Source: Cytospora piceicola (taxonomy: Eukaryota; Ascomycota; Sordariomycetes; Diaporthales; Cytosporaceae). From it: a DNA stretch of 64,000 nucleotides. Location: the NCBI GenBank assembly GCA_023375675.1, contig JALQBC010000002.1, positions 2,073,960 to 2,137,959 of the forward strand. The letters run 5' to 3'. The notes beneath the pieces are model-generated. The model ran no database searches. It saw nothing but the letters and a program-made list of their open reading frames with translations, and had not been told where the DNA came from. Of this stretch, positions 1 through 13,083 are shown one piece after another; the first letter of the stretch is position 1; each line of letters begins with the position of its first letter. The position numbers and the translations under genes were made by a program.

Positions 1-208
1 CCGACTTGGAGCTTCTTCCACCCTCCGATTCGAAACTCCCACCTCAAGTGCTTCCCCCCTTCCACTTTGGTAGACCCCTCGCGTTGGTCATCTACTACTT
101 GCGAGGCCCTTGGAACACACTTACAAGTTCTAGGACATACAGCCAACCATCCACCCGCCAACCAATCCACGCCCGCGACCCCGACCGCGTCGGGCCAAGA
201 CAGAAATC

Positions 209-1633
209 ATGTCCGTCCTCCTCGAGACCAGCACAGGTGACATCGTGATCGACCTGCTGGTCGACTACGCCCCAAAGCTCTGCGAAAACTTCCTCAAGCT
301 CTGCAAGGTCAAATACTACAACTACGCTCCAGTCCATTCTGTACAGAAGAACTTCTCCTTCCAGACCGGCGATCCACTTGGTCCTCTCTCCTCCGATTCT
401 GATGGCGGCTCCTCCATATGGGGGCTCTTGTCGTCCCATCCCGTCGACCGGACCTTCCCTGCCCTGTTTCATCCAAAACTGAAACACCTGGAGCGCGGAA
501 CCGTGAGCATGGCCACAGTACCCAATCCAGCAGACGGCGGAGAGACACGGCTAGCCGGCAGCCAGTTCATCGTCACGCTGGGCGACCAGACAGACTACCT
601 AGACGGGAAGGCCGCAATATTTGGCAAGGTTGTGGAGGGCTTTGACGTCCTAGAGAAGATCAACGACGCCATCGTTGACGGGAAGGGCCACCCGCTTGTC
701 GATATCCGCATCAAGCACACCGCCGTGCTCGACGATCCCTATCCCGACCCCGCGGGCCTACGCGAACCGAGTAGCTCGCCCGTGCCGAGCAAGGCCCAGC
801 TTGCTACCGTTAGGATCGCCGAGGGTGAGGCTGAGAACCTTGACCAAGAACAAGACGAAGAAGCCGCAGAAAATGCAGAGAAGGTCCGTCGCGAAAGGGA
901 AGCTCGAGCCCAAGCGCTTACCCTCGAGATGATGGGCGACCTGCCCTTTGCCGAAGTCAAGCCGCCCGAGAACGTGCTCTTTGTCTGCAAGCTGAACCCA
1001 GTCACCGTCGACTCCGACCTGGAGCTCATCTTCAGCCGGTTTGGCAAGATACTATCCTGCGAGATCATCCGCGACAGGAAGAGTGGAGACAGCCTCCAAT
1101 ATGCCTTCATCGAGTTTGAGGACAAGGGCGCTTGCGAAACCGCATACTTCAAGATGCAAGGTGTGTTGATCGACGACCGAAGGATACATGTCGACTTCTC
1201 CCAGAGTGTCAGCCGCCTGAGCGACATGTGGAGGGACGAGGCGAACCAGAAGAGGAAGAAACACGCCTCAAATGGGAACAGAGGTGGGTGGGGTGGTGTC
1301 CAGGATCTCGAAAAGTGGCGAAAATACAGGGAGGAAGATGATGCTCCGGGACAAGGGGATCGCTATAACATGGTGCATGGTGAGGAGGACATCAAGGACA
1401 GAGCCGCGAGAGACCAAGACCGCACGAGGGCAGGGGCGGGTTCCAGACCAAGCGGGAGTCACTCTCCACCCCGGCGTGGGAACGGGGATCGAGAGTACCG
1501 GAAGCACGACCGAAGCAGAAGTCCTCGTCGAGATAGGCACGACAATACCAAGCGGGACCGCGACTACGACCGGAGAGATCGGCGACAGCGAGGCCGGGCT
1601 AGAGACGACTTTGATGGCTACAGAGGCAGATGA
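209..1633 (+). CDS. cyp6: Cyclophilin-RRM peptidyl-prolyl isomerase (PPIL4 type)
   Basis: Intronless gene for a 474-aa protein. Residues 1 to about 165 form a cyclophilin-like PPIase domain starting [16 protein letters not shown], with the family's [10 protein letters not shown] segment and a diverged active site. An RRM lies at about 255-335, with RNP2 in NVLFVCKL and RNP1 in LQYAFIEF. The tail from about 400 is rich in RS, RD and RDR and looks disordered. This order (cyclophilin, RRM, charged tail) is that of PPIL4/Cyp6, a nuclear protein associated with spliceosomes and transcription. Length matches the family. The ATG at 209 is the first one giving the complete cyclophilin N terminus. The other reading frames here are shadows. 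It looks like an ordinary conserved core gene and marks the internal, non-subtelomeric side of the window. Confidence 0.95.
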   Translation: MSVLLETSTGDIVIDLLVDYAPKLCENFLKLCKVKYYNYAPVHSVQKNFSFQTGDPLGPLSSDSDGGSSIWGLLSSHPVDRTFPALFHPKLKHLERGTVSMATVPNPADGGETRLAGSQFIVTLGDQTDYLDGKAAIFGKVVEGFDVLEKINDAIVDGKGHPLVDIRIKHTAVLDDPYPDPAGLREPSSSPVPSKAQLATVRIAEGEAENLDQEQDEEAAENAEKVRREREARAQALTLEMMGDLPFAEVKPPENVLFVCKLNPVTVDSDLELIFSRFGKILSCEIIRDRKSGDSLQYAFIEFEDKGACETAYFKMQGVLIDDRRIHVDFSQSVSRLSDMWRDEANQKRKKHASNGNRGGWGGVQDLEKWRKYREEDDAPGQGDRYNMVHGEEDIKDRAARDQDRTRAGAGSRPSGSHSPPRRGNGDREYRKHDRSRSPRRDRHDNTKRDRDYDRRDRRQRGRARDDFDGYRGR

Positions 1634-4600
1634 GACCCCGCACCCCAGGATGTAATACCAGTGATACCCTTTGCATTTACTGTGGCGGCAAACCAAGCAC
1701 CACCACCCGAAGGTCTATAAAACCGGTAGTCTGGGCCCGAGTACATGAAGCGCCCAAATCTTGCAGAACTATCCGTGAAGTCCATCATCAGGGCCTGGGT
1801 CAAGGTCTCCATGGGGGTTGGAATACATGCAGCAGATGTTTACTTGAATGAACCACCTCAATTTGCCAGCTGCATTTGATCGACCAGCTGCCTCACCCGG
1901 CGTCGACAGCTTCCACTAGGAAAGATTACAATTACCACGACTGCCCACCGGTACCTTCGCTCCAGAGCACAAGTCATTTTGGAGTCGCAGAATCACCGAC
2001 TACCTTAATGTCGGGCTTGGAGAACACGGCTAGTACAACTTCTCGGAGATGATACTTGTTGCCCCAGACTTGTCAACAGAAACAACATGTTTATTCTTCG
2101 TGAGTTTGACTCTTGTTCATTCGTGAATGACATTGTGCGCATCTAATGAGACCGATTGAATAGCTGCTGCCGTTTTTCCCAATCTTAATCCTAGTCCCAA
2201 TCCCAGCCCGGTCCTAGCTGGTTCGACCTCAGCAGCAGTAGCCACCTTGGGCATGATACGATCATTAATGATCTGAATACTCCTTTCCAAGGCTCGAGCC
2301 AGCTTGGGTGAGATACGAGCGAAGTGTGCCTCCTGGTCCGGTATGGCTTGGAGATACTGAAACACAATAAGCCGACGGGCCCTACTTGGCTAGGGTTGAG
2401 GAGGACAATGGCTGGCAACTAAGACACTCGCAACGATCCTTGGCTTCTCTTACACTGAATCAACATCCTATTCGCCGCATACCTGCCATGGCTTCATCGA
2501 GTTTCCATACTTGAACATGGGCCAGATCGTTAGTGCCTTTGGCCGGTACACAGCAACATCAGTGGGCCCAAAGCAGTCACGTTTGTCTCATCGTCTAACT
2601 GTGCGAGCTGCGAAGCCCGTAAACAAAACACCGATGACCATAGAAGTGAGACACACACTTGGGTCCGGCCACAAAGAATTGACAGAGGGTCAGTAGTGCT
2701 TGGGTTGGGTTACAGCAAAACAATGTATCGAAGAATGTGGAAGCTGGTGAGCCTTTGTTCCATGGCCGCTATGCTCAACTCGCTATTGCATGTCAGACCA
2801 AGGGAGCAAAGTCGATAATCCTTGCTACGATACATCTTCCTGCTTATGGCACGTTGCAGTTGTATTTGGTCATTACCACGGGGGAGCTCAGTTCCAGGGT
2901 CACTGCCAGAGTCAAAGCCACAGAGCAGGCCTTTCTCAGAGGGGAAATGGCTGCGAGGTACCTCAAGGTCATCCGGATCAGGGGTCATGATACTGTTTTT
3001 ACCAGAGCTGCTACTCTGCGAGAGTCGAAAACGTTCTCCTGCGAAAGTAATGTGATCCCCCGAGTGCCAGTCCGTTGAGACAACCACCGGGACAGTTTAT
3101 CTCCACCGATCGCATATTTACAAGAGGACTGTGAGACCAATTGGAAGCCCGTTGTCCTTCATGAGACAAAGGGCTGGGGCTACTCATCACTTTGATCGTA
3201 AGCCTCGCTCACCGGTCAAATGAAAACGGGTTTCTCCTGGGCTTCGGGCTGTATGGGAACTCGACATTGGCTGCTCTAACTGATCACACCGCACACTCTC
3301 TCTCACCGGCGGAGCTGCGGGTCCTTGATTGGAAGAGGTAGACAGCGTGTATGCATGAGGCGACCACAGTGCTCGAAAGAAAGCCTTATAACATTGGCTT
3401 TTTTGCTCGACTGCGGGATCTAGCGAGGGCCGCTGTATCTTGCTGCTACACATGTAGCTGCATGTCTCATGAGAAGCACGCCGTCGGGTCCGCCAGATGG
3501 GAGCAAACGCGATCCGCCGGTGATAGCCTTAATCATCGGGATCTATGCTTGTTTCCTTTGTTGAAGGTCATGCCAGTTGTGAGACAAACTCCCAAATCTC
3601 CCAGGAGAATTGGGTGTGGCGTCTGCGGTGGTTCACATCGTCCGGATGCTGTGTCGCAGACACTCTTCTACGTCTTGCTGCACATAATCTTGCGCCACTG
3701 GGAGATAGGGGGGTGACGAGACTTTCAGCTTTCTGTTTGCAGTTCGCTTTCCGCGTATCAGCAATGCGGCTGACTGGGCTTGGAGGAAACCGAACGGCGG
3801 CGCCCACCGTGTTGCTCCTCGTTGCAACACCGGATGCCTTCCTCGATCCTCGGTTCAAGATCCCCTCTTCGCCCAGATCAACTTGATTTAATCGAGCAAC
3901 CTATCAACACGCCACAGTCTACGTGTTGGCCTAAGACATATTTGGTACATCCCGTCGTGTTTTCCGTTGGCGAGCTGGACTGCGCAAAAGTCTGGTCGAT
4001 GTCTCGAAGACGCACGGTTACGCAGGCAGTGTTGTCCACAGGCGCCACTGATACGGTCGGCTACCACTCGCATTCCAACACTCTACATTCACTTCAAAGA
4101 TGAGGAAAGCTCTTCTATGCCTGCAGTACTCCCCGAATCCCAGCGTGGGGGTTCGGGTCAGGATGAAATTTTGGGGTCCTGGTGGTCGGTCAAACAACCC
4201 ATTTCTGGCCGCTGCGCACCTGTCAAATGACGGCTCACCCCTTCGTCATGGGTTACGGCAGATTCGACAATCAGAATACCACTTCGAGAAACGACCAGGC
4301 TGGAGCTGACTGGCCCGCGCTTCCCAGGTCCGTTGGCGGCTGGCCGAATGGCGGAGGGTTGCATTCGCCTTGCGACGCCCAGTCAACTGCCGCGGTGAGC
4401 TGTCATATTTTTGTATATTATCAGCTAGCGTGCCTTGTTTCGCGGGCAGTCCTGTCTGGTCTTGACCATCTTGGCTCGACCTCGGAGCTGCAGCGTTCTA
4501 TGACACTGCATCGTCTCACGACGGCCTTCCATTTCGACATGCGGACCGTTTTGTGCGGAGAGGTTGCTCTGCAGTAGCAACCTAGTCCTCGAAGCTTACC

Positions 4601-7600
4601 TGCCGTCACACTGCCGAGTTGGTCGTGTTTGACAACGTGAAGGGGTCCTTTGTCTTCAACTACATGTTGCAAGCTTGTATTTTGTTTTCTTGCCTTGTAC
4701 TTGCAGATGGTCCTGCGAGGAAGGACCCCCAGAGTCTTATCAGACAAGGCCGCCGACCCTAACGACGACTCTCACCTGCGAAATCAATTTGATGAGCCAA
4801 GGCTTGATATCCAATTTACAGCGGGCAGAACAACAACCCAAATTCCACGGAACAAGTCTTGGCACGGAAGACGAGACGGGGAGAGCACAATCGAACTAAC
4901 TTCCAAGGTTTGGAATGACGTCTGCCTTAATATGGGTAACAGAAGCGATTGGACATGATCCCGATGGCCTCTCAGCCCGCCCCCAAAGGAGTCTGCTGTT
5001 TTATTGATATGTTTTATCTTTCAAAGCAGCTTTCAGCGAGTCGAGGTCTGCCCGGGGTGTTTACATGAATTGCATCACCATCCGTCCCTGCTGGGTGACA
5101 CGAAACCTGTAGCAAGGCGATTGAGAATGGAGCATCGAACATCCGCAAATCAACGTCAACAAGCAGCTGCGTCACCCTAAGAAGTGCGTCTCTCGTGACA
5201 CGAAGGGCAATCTTGGAAGACGCGGGCGTGTGGAAATGCTTTAGAAAACACTTCTGTCTAAGTGGAACCTCTAGCTCGAAGGGGTTGGTTCTTCGCAGGA
5301 CACGTATGGGAGCTGTCTTCGTTATCGAAACGGCGTTGGCCGCCCTCCCAATATCAAACATGTCCCGGGGCGGCGCTCAGCCGTTGCCTGCAAGTCATCT
5401 TCTGGCTCCCCTCTTTGCACCCTATGACACGACTACGGTATGGTCGATTCATCTACCTGCGGCGCGGTAACCTCCACAATACTATGTAAAGGCGTTTGAA
5501 AGGTGGCAGCCTTAGAAGGTGGGGATGGCCAGGCCGCATGTCCTGCGCCCCCCCTCTCCCCGGTACTGTCTTAAGACACTTATTGGCTCCTAGGGACGCC
5601 GCATCGTACCAGGATGCTCAACGTTACACAAACGGGAATCCACATATCGTAGTGGCTGATGACAGGTGGTGCACCTCATGCAGTAATGCATTTTGTGTGA
5701 CGGAGGAGAAAAGCTCCGCCCCTCCCCATCCGACCACCAGAAACGACTCCTACTTCTCAGCGTATGTGCTTCCGTTACAGCTCAATACAGCCCAACATTC
5801 GTGGATTTCCGTCAACTATGGTGTTCTCGGCAGGCACTGGCGTCTAGGACTACCTATATGCCCCGAGAGGGTGGTTGTGGGAGTATCTAGCAGTGCCCGG
5901 TGCCAGCGACAGTCCTACAGCAAATGCGCTATTAGCGGAGCCGGGGCCATCTGCACGCCCATGCTCCTCCGATACGAGATCCAGCGCAGGCCCCCCCCAG
6001 CTCCTTGACTGACGTGTCTGACTCCGGCCTCAAGTTCAGAATACATCCTAGTGGTATTAGGCTTCAAAGCCGCTTATCGTTTCTCAGCCCTTGGATATGG
6101 GCCCCCAAGCTTAGCATCTATGCGTCCCGGACCGTTGAGCCATTCCAGATCCGTGCTGGATCGAGGCTCCCAAATCTGGTTGCCATGGGCCCTGATCGTC
6201 ACCCAGAGATCCAGCCCGCCCCCATCCGCTCGTCTATCTCTGTCACTCTGTCCTGGACTTGGTATACCTAGGCGAGGTCCGGATAAGTGGAAGTTCAATG
6301 ATCGCTCAATGTCCATGTCCATGTCAATGTCCCATATGTGTCTGTTCGCCTGGGCCGAGCTTGCACCCGGTACCTGGCCCTCACAGTGCAAGCTCAACCG
6401 CATCCAGTGCCTTCCAGCAGTGATCAGAATAGTTTCCGGCCTCCTGACAGCTGCAGCAGCGTTTTTATCGGCATCAACCAAATCTGCGAGGCTAGAAAAG
6501 AAACGAAGCAACAATGGGAGCTCGCTGCGAACCTGGACTGAGCTGCAGCCTCCGAATACGCCTTCCATCGGTCTGGCGGTCTGTCGCAGACTAATCTGCC
6601 ACATCATCGGCACTGCTGCTGTGCTTATCGGCATACTGCGACAGGACGCCGGCCCCCTTGTCGCCTGAGGCCCGCAATTCACACCCAATCCACGGGACGG
6701 ATCGCTCACTTTGAATCGAAGGTGCCCACGATTTCATCTCTGATTTGATCTTCCGGCTTGCTGCCGTAGATTGGGGCCATGGCCATGTGATTAGCCTGCC
6801 TTGCATATGCAGCCATTGCGGCGATGTGATGGAATTTCCCCTTCTTTCCTGCTTCTTTTTTTTGTTCCCTTCTCTTCGCATCAGAGCCTCCCCCGTGGCT
6901 GATACTTGAGTTGTGGTTCAGCTACGGCACGGTACAGTAGGGCTGGGTTGTCCAGACACGAGCACACCTCCCCACAATACGGATCTGTCATGCTGAGTTC
7001 CGCTTTCATCGGAGTATCCTCCTGTCATGCAGTAGGCAACCAGGCACCACTCGATGCCTCAATGCAATGGGGGGAGGGGGCCGAGACCAAGCAGTTAAAA
7101 CAGCGGCCGTGATGCTAAATATAGGCATATATGGGCATGATTCCCACTCAAACCTCGTGACACCAGAGCTGGAATGGTGGCCCTCTTCCCGAATGCAAGG
7201 CCATGATGGCTCTCGCTCTGTCTGCTTCCGAACACCGTCAACATTGGAAGCTGCTGCCGGGCGGCTTTCCGCGGCTGCATCGTCAGATCCGCATGCAGAC
7301 GTCCCTGGCTTATCGTGCAGCTAGCTGCACATCTTTGGGCGATATTTCCTTCGGGTTGAAAATCTCCGGTTGTCATCTTATTTCGATTGGCATGACACAT
7401 CACAGCCATCGAAGCAGTCTATCATGATGCATGTGCTACGAAGATGTCCGCAGATCAATGGACAATCCTTCTTAGACACGCACAGGCCTCATCTCCCCGT
7501 CAGCTTCGTGCCTCCTCCAGATGTTGTTGAGGGATTTGAGGCACATTCATGGTCGTTGACGGCGTACCCAAAGGTTGCTCAACGAGAAATGGGGCAAATC

Positions 7601-10600
7601 ATGCCGAGGAAATCTCCTCTTGGCCCGCTTGGATCTTGAGGTCCCATGGCAAACACCTCTGGTGTACCTGTGCACTGTTGCTTCTCCCGCATCCAAGTCG
7701 TCACGCATGACAAGTTTGCTGTTGACGTGCGAGAACAGAGCTAAGCCAGCCAGCCAGCCGCAGCTTGCTGTGCCTCATTTGACCACATTTGGGCAGTGCA
7801 CTCATTGTCGCCGCCCAAGTGGCCTGCGTCAAACGGCGGCAGAAGTGTCGGAGACCACCGTCGAATTTCTTTTGTGTTGACCTTGATAACCACGCAAACG
7901 CTAGGCGACCGGTGCATCCTTTCTCCTTCTTCATTTTTCCTTCTTCTTGGCCCAATAGGAAAATAGGGGTTCATGCAGCCAGGCTCCTTCGACCTCACTT
8001 TGGTACCTGGGCGTTTGTTCTAATTCTTGCCTACGACGCTGCTGCGAATGACGGTTGACCCGGTGGCAATGCTCACTGCTGAGTGGACAGTTGGCGCATA
8101 TGCATCAGACCAGCATCATGCAGCTTGGTCAGATCGACCATGAAGTTGGACTTGCCTGTCAAGAAATCCTCGGCACCCTGTCGTCTACGCATGTCTTGGA
8201 AGTCGGGGCAGTACAGTGTCCGGCGGACCCTTGCGAAATGTCTCTCCTGTCAGACTGCAATTCGTCAGTATGAAAAAGGTTGCCCTGAGACTCAGGCCAT
8301 ATCGTGGACCTACCCTCCTGGTGACGTTTGTTTCACCTCGTTTGTTTCCCCACGGAGGACGGGACACGGCCACAGTCAAAGTGGGGGGGGGGGGGGTGGT
8401 GGGAGGAAGGCAACACAGTCCAGTGACTCTCTCGTCCATGCCTTCAGTTTGCTTTACAATTATTTCGTCATTCTCTCTCTACATATATCACTTGACCACT
8501 CGCCGTTATCCCCTCACCAGATTCGGAAACAGATGTCCCTGGCCAGCTTGTCAGCCCCGTACCTTCTACTCCTGATGAACCTGAGTATTCTGTGTGTTGT
8601 ATACGTGTATATCCTGTGCCAGTCTCAGTTCGATTCAGTCTGACAGGTGTGCAAAGGACCTTCCTGTCCTCCGACTCCCATTAATCCTCATTTGGGTACG
8701 GAGCAAGAGGGGTGTTGGGCGACATAAGGGGAGGCAGAGGGGGGGGGGGGAGGGGAGAGAGCAATGACAATAAGGCGCTACGTACCGTAAGTACCGTGTT
8801 TCTCCTCGACCGCTTATGTTATATGTATGTACCTACCTACATATCTACATACCTATATACATACATACATACATACATACACGAGCGATGAAGACTGCGT
8901 GGGGGAAGGCGAAACACAAGTTACAAAACAAAAGCCACGCGACTTTTACGGATCTTGTCGTTCCCCTTCCGCAGTCAGAACCTTACTTCTAACCAGATCC
9001 ACACGACCACAACTTTCCCCCTCCCTCCTTCACACCACTGCCTTCCGCAAGCTCACTTGATATGGTTGTTTGTGGTCAAGATGACCTCTATGAAGAGGCT
9101 CTGGAGCAAAGTACTGCCGCCCACGCTAAGCTGCTTACACAAGCGGCTCTTGTCAGCACCGTATTTGGAAGAAGTACATGGGGTCCTCGTGGAGAGTCAC
9201 ATTGCTGCCACGATCTTTGATTCTCGGGCAGTAGAGCCAGGTCGCCAGTTTCAGCGCCTACATGTCCCGGCCAACCTTCCTATTGGTCATGGATTGGCGA
9301 AAACGTGCCGGTTCTAAGATGAGGCTACGCCTCACTACATCATGTTCTCTGCAGCAATTTTGATGCCTGTCAAATCTCATAAAGCATGGCTTTTCCCGGG
9401 GTCTGTTTGGAGTTGACCCAGTCTATCCGTCACCTGTTGGGCCTTTCCAGCTTCCGATGCTGCTCTAATACTTTGCTCCTTGTACCTTGATACTGTCAGC
9501 TCTCGGTACCAGGGGAAATCTGCAACCGTCAAGGCTGGCCAGCAGATCACCGGCCACACTGTTCGGCCCTTGCACGGTGCTGCAAGCTGCAGCCACCCGT
9601 TGGAGATATACTTACTGGTGGAAGACATTCATGAAAGCTATCTCACCACCAAGATTTGGACAACAAAATACTTTGGTAGTGACATGCGCTGTGTTCCCTC
9701 CGTCCAGTTCCACATTGACTGTTCAGCACGTATCACATCTCGACTGCATTCAGAGGGGCTTGAATAAGTGAGGGTGAGAAGCCCGGCTGTTGTAGGTGTC
9801 TGTTTGTGTACGCATCCCTCTTTATTTTTCTTTTTTTCCTGGGGGGGGGGGGGCAAGGGGATGAAGGAGCTGTCCGTTCGTTCGTCTCATCTACCTGGGC
9901 AAGCGTTCCCAGTCTGGCAATATCTACCAAGAAGCCAAACGAGAGTTGGGAAATTTCGAGAAGGGGCGGAATGCGGTCAGTTACACGGAGACTATAATAT
10001 TCTACTTCTTTCAACTTTCTTCATCGTCCTCTTTCCGCAACACTTCCTCTTCCTGCAACATTACCATCTTCCATCTCCAGCTTCCTCCTCATCCTCCAGG
10101 GTTGGACCTTGTGGCCATCTCCGAAGAAGCACGAACGCTTTACCAACCTTGCATGTTCTCATGTTGCATCTCCTGACTGGGTCCCTCCCAAAACAAATCG
10201 GTCTGGCGAGACAGTACCTTGTTAAAGTCCGACAAGATTAGGCGTTCAAGAGACTCGGGACGGTGGCCACTGCCAGACAACGACAAGACTACATACATAC
10301 CTACATACGTACAAGCCTACCCTCATCCGGATTTCTCTCGGCTTGACTCAGAACAGCAACGCGGCTGCCCCCTAGGACGTTTCTTGCCAGCAGTATCGGA
10401 CCAAGCTTTTTTTCAACGCCATATACATCACGTCCCAGACCCTGCTGCGCCTTTGGTGGATATTGTGTATTCGACGCCTTGTTTTATCAGCCGGGCGTGG
10501 CTGTCTTTGCGAATCTTTTACTAGAAAGAGCCGCTGGAGACACAGGGCCGTACCATCGAATCAGCCCCCAGACAGCCAGTTCAGACAAGCAACGGCAAAC

Positions 10601-11135
10601 ACGCACCCACTGGGTCCGACTCTTCCCCCCAGCTGGTTCCTCTCACTGGCTTACTTTCGGCTCGGCTTTGATTTGGACCTTGCAAAGTTTCTTGCCGCTA
10701 TCTGATGTGACCTGTCTTGTTTCGCCTCGATAACCCTGCTCACGCCCAGCTGCCAACCTGCCGGCCTGCCTTCCTTCTTGACGGCCTGCCATATTCACCT
10801 ACCCGTGGCGGACCCTGGTCTGTCTGATCAATCCGAAAGGTGGTCTGCGTCTTGCATCCACTTGCGTGTCGACCTCGCTTTCGCTTGCCCCTTTCTATCA
10901 ACATCCCCTGGTTATCGAAGGTTCACTTACAGCAGTTCAAGCCATCCAAGCCAGCCAGCCAGCTCAGTCTCTTTATCATCGATCGACTTGACTCCTAACG
11001 CACCCCTCCAACAAACAGCCATCAAGTGTTGTCAAGGCCTTACGTCCCTGGAGTACACCACTCTCCTCCTACTCCTCGTCAAGCTGAACACCCACTCATA
11101 CACTTACTCGAAGTCAAGCAAGCGTGTATAATACC
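1634..11135. other. Long stretch without a recognisable gene
   Basis: About 9.5 kb of normal-GC sequence with only short overlapping reading frames on both strands, none showing a known domain or a coherent spliced model. It contains pyrimidine-rich tracts, several pure G runs (for example 14 Gs at 8383-8396 and a run at 9841), CATG and CAGC simple repeats and a TACA/TACC microsatellite. The part close to 11136 is CT-rich, as in long fungal 5' leaders. It is most simply the 3' flank of cyp6 plus a very long promoter or 5' UTR of the downstream Zn2Cys6 factor. A non-coding RNA cannot be excluded from sequence alone. Confidence 0.6.
8826..8880. repeat. TACA/TACC microsatellite
   Basis: Imperfect tetranucleotide array of TACC, TACA and CATA units, ending in about five pure copies. 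It is followed by non-repetitive sequence. A related short CATAC/CTAC array occurs near 10290 and another TACC array near 29350. Confidence 0.85.
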
Positions 11136-13083
11136 ATGGTCTCCCGGGCTTATTATCCTCCCCCACATCCTCACTCACACGAGGGCGCGAGATATTTGCC
11201 CAGCCGCTCGTGCGCGCCGTATTACTCCTACCCGGACCGACGTTATCAGCTCCCATCTCACGACGCCCGTGCTGTCACGATGACGGATTCTCAGACTGAC
11301 GACACGACGCCACCACGGAAGCGCATTGCTGTTGCTGTAAGCCTAGACTCTCCTTCACTTGCCTTATCCCCCGTTCCTCAAACTGTCTGTAGTTTTGGCT
11401 AGACTACAGCTGGATACTATCGACCTCCTTACCCCCCCCCCCCGTTGGCTAGTTTTTATGAATTGAACCTGGTGAAGAAGCAATGCCATAGTGGACAGCT
11501 GCAGCAGATTGTGAAGACGTAAACCAGTGAAACAGCATACTGACAAGCTATCGATATAGTGTGGACGATGCCGCAAGCGTAAGATCCGTTGCAGTGGAGA
11601 TCCTGGCGGTGGGCTGCCATGTTCCAACTGCAAAAACGCAGGCGTCGACCAATGTCTTTTTCTACGGGTATGTTCCTCTCCTGTTCTCTGAAACTCTTCG
11701 AAGCTTGGGACTGGACAATCGTGGGGAGAGGATGAACGGAGAGGTGATCCCTCTGGCTACTGCTCGCCTTTCATTATTTTCTGGTCTGACCAACTTCCTT
11801 GAGTCTAGGTCCAATCCCAGGAGGCACCGCTACGAGACGATAACAAATACGACTATAACATGGACGTTTCCCGCTCACTAGCCCAGCGTGGAACAGGAAC
11901 CATGGCGCACATGAGCTCGTCCATGGCCCAGTATCCACAGGAAATGCATCTTCTAAGCTCAGGGGCATTGCCGACGTCGTACCGGAGCAGTGGCTACTCC
12001 AACATGGGCGCCAAGGGTTACTATCCCATGGGGGCAGACTGGACGGATCCTTACGTGGCAGATGGAAGCGTTGACTATGGTCTGAACTGCCCGCCATACC
12101 AGGTGATCAACGGCGATGCGGCTCCTATGGTCACCAGCTACGGACATTGGGCTGGCCGGCAAAAAGGAATGGGACAGAGCACAGGCGTTTATATGGAGCC
12201 AGAATCCGGCTATCCATATAACACCGGCGCAACTGCTGGTCTCGTCCATCGTCCAGCCGTTTCTGTTCCTGGTGACTCGTCCGCGTACTCGTTCTCGAGC
12301 ATCGCCGCCTCGCTTCCGTCCGCTGGTAACGAGCGACTTCTCCCTAACCCAGCTGCAATTTCGCGCACTGTAGGGAGCTTGGCTGCCAGCTACCGCTCGG
12401 ATGGTCTCCCTTCAAGCTACAGTCACCACAAGTCGAACCACTCGTCAGTTTCTGGTAGCCAGACTTCGCCTACATCTCCAGTAGATGTCACAGCTGCGGC
12501 CGTGGCTGCTGGATACGCCGCTAATTCATACGACTACACCACAGCTGGGCGACCCTCTGGCCACCACGGCAGCAGCTCAGCTGATTCGTATGGGGCAGCC
12601 TCATCAGGAGGGGCCGAAACCATTTTTGGTGACTCGGATCGCAGCGCCGCCACTCAAGGCTCCGCAGTCGACCTCACAGGATACACGTACGGCGGAGCCA
12701 GCCCGGCAGACTCGTCAAGCTTACGGCGGGCCTCCTCTGGATCTGGACTGACGACCCGGTCGACTGCCGAAAGCACCATTAGCACAGGCTATGCTGGTAG
12801 TGAAGGAGCGTCGACCCACGGCTATCAAGCCTCCTCCACACCGCATGGAGCACACCATCACCACCACCACCGTCACCACGGACCCTCCCACCATGCTTCT
12901 CCACGTCACGGGAGCCACCACCTTGTCCAGCAGCAGCAAATACCTAGCTCTCATGCTGTGGCGGGTGGTACTGCCTACGGGGAAGCTCCTGGCAGCGGCA
13001 ACTCCAGTACCGGAGTCGCTGGTGGCGTTGGTGGCACGACGGCTGCAGACAGCCACCGGCTCAGCGTCACTTCCCGCCGGTAA
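11136..13083 (+). CDS. Zn2Cys6 transcription factor
   Basis: Three-exon model: 11136-11336, 11560-11667, 11809-13083 (introns of 223 and 141 nt, GT-AG, both in phase 0), giving 527 aa. Exon 2 encodes almost exactly the binuclear zinc cluster: Cys68, 71, 78, 88, 91 and 99 in the pattern C-x2-C-x6-C-x9-C-x2-C-x7-C, with the basic RKRKIR between Cys71 and Cys78. The N terminus is Pro/Tyr/His-rich. The C-terminal 400 residues are low-complexity, rich in Ser, Ala, Gly and Tyr, with a His run near 12860. No fungal-specific TF middle homology region is visible, which is unusual for the class and suggests a developmental-type regulator. The ATG at 11136 is preceded in frame only by a GTG. Target genes cannot be inferred. 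I do not recognise an orthologue name. Confidence 0.88.

Noticed and set aside
6051..6709. Overlapping frames of about 205 and 211 codons on both strands
   Set aside because: Non-ATG starts or no coherent domains; both strands are open in the same place, typical of a low-stop GC context.
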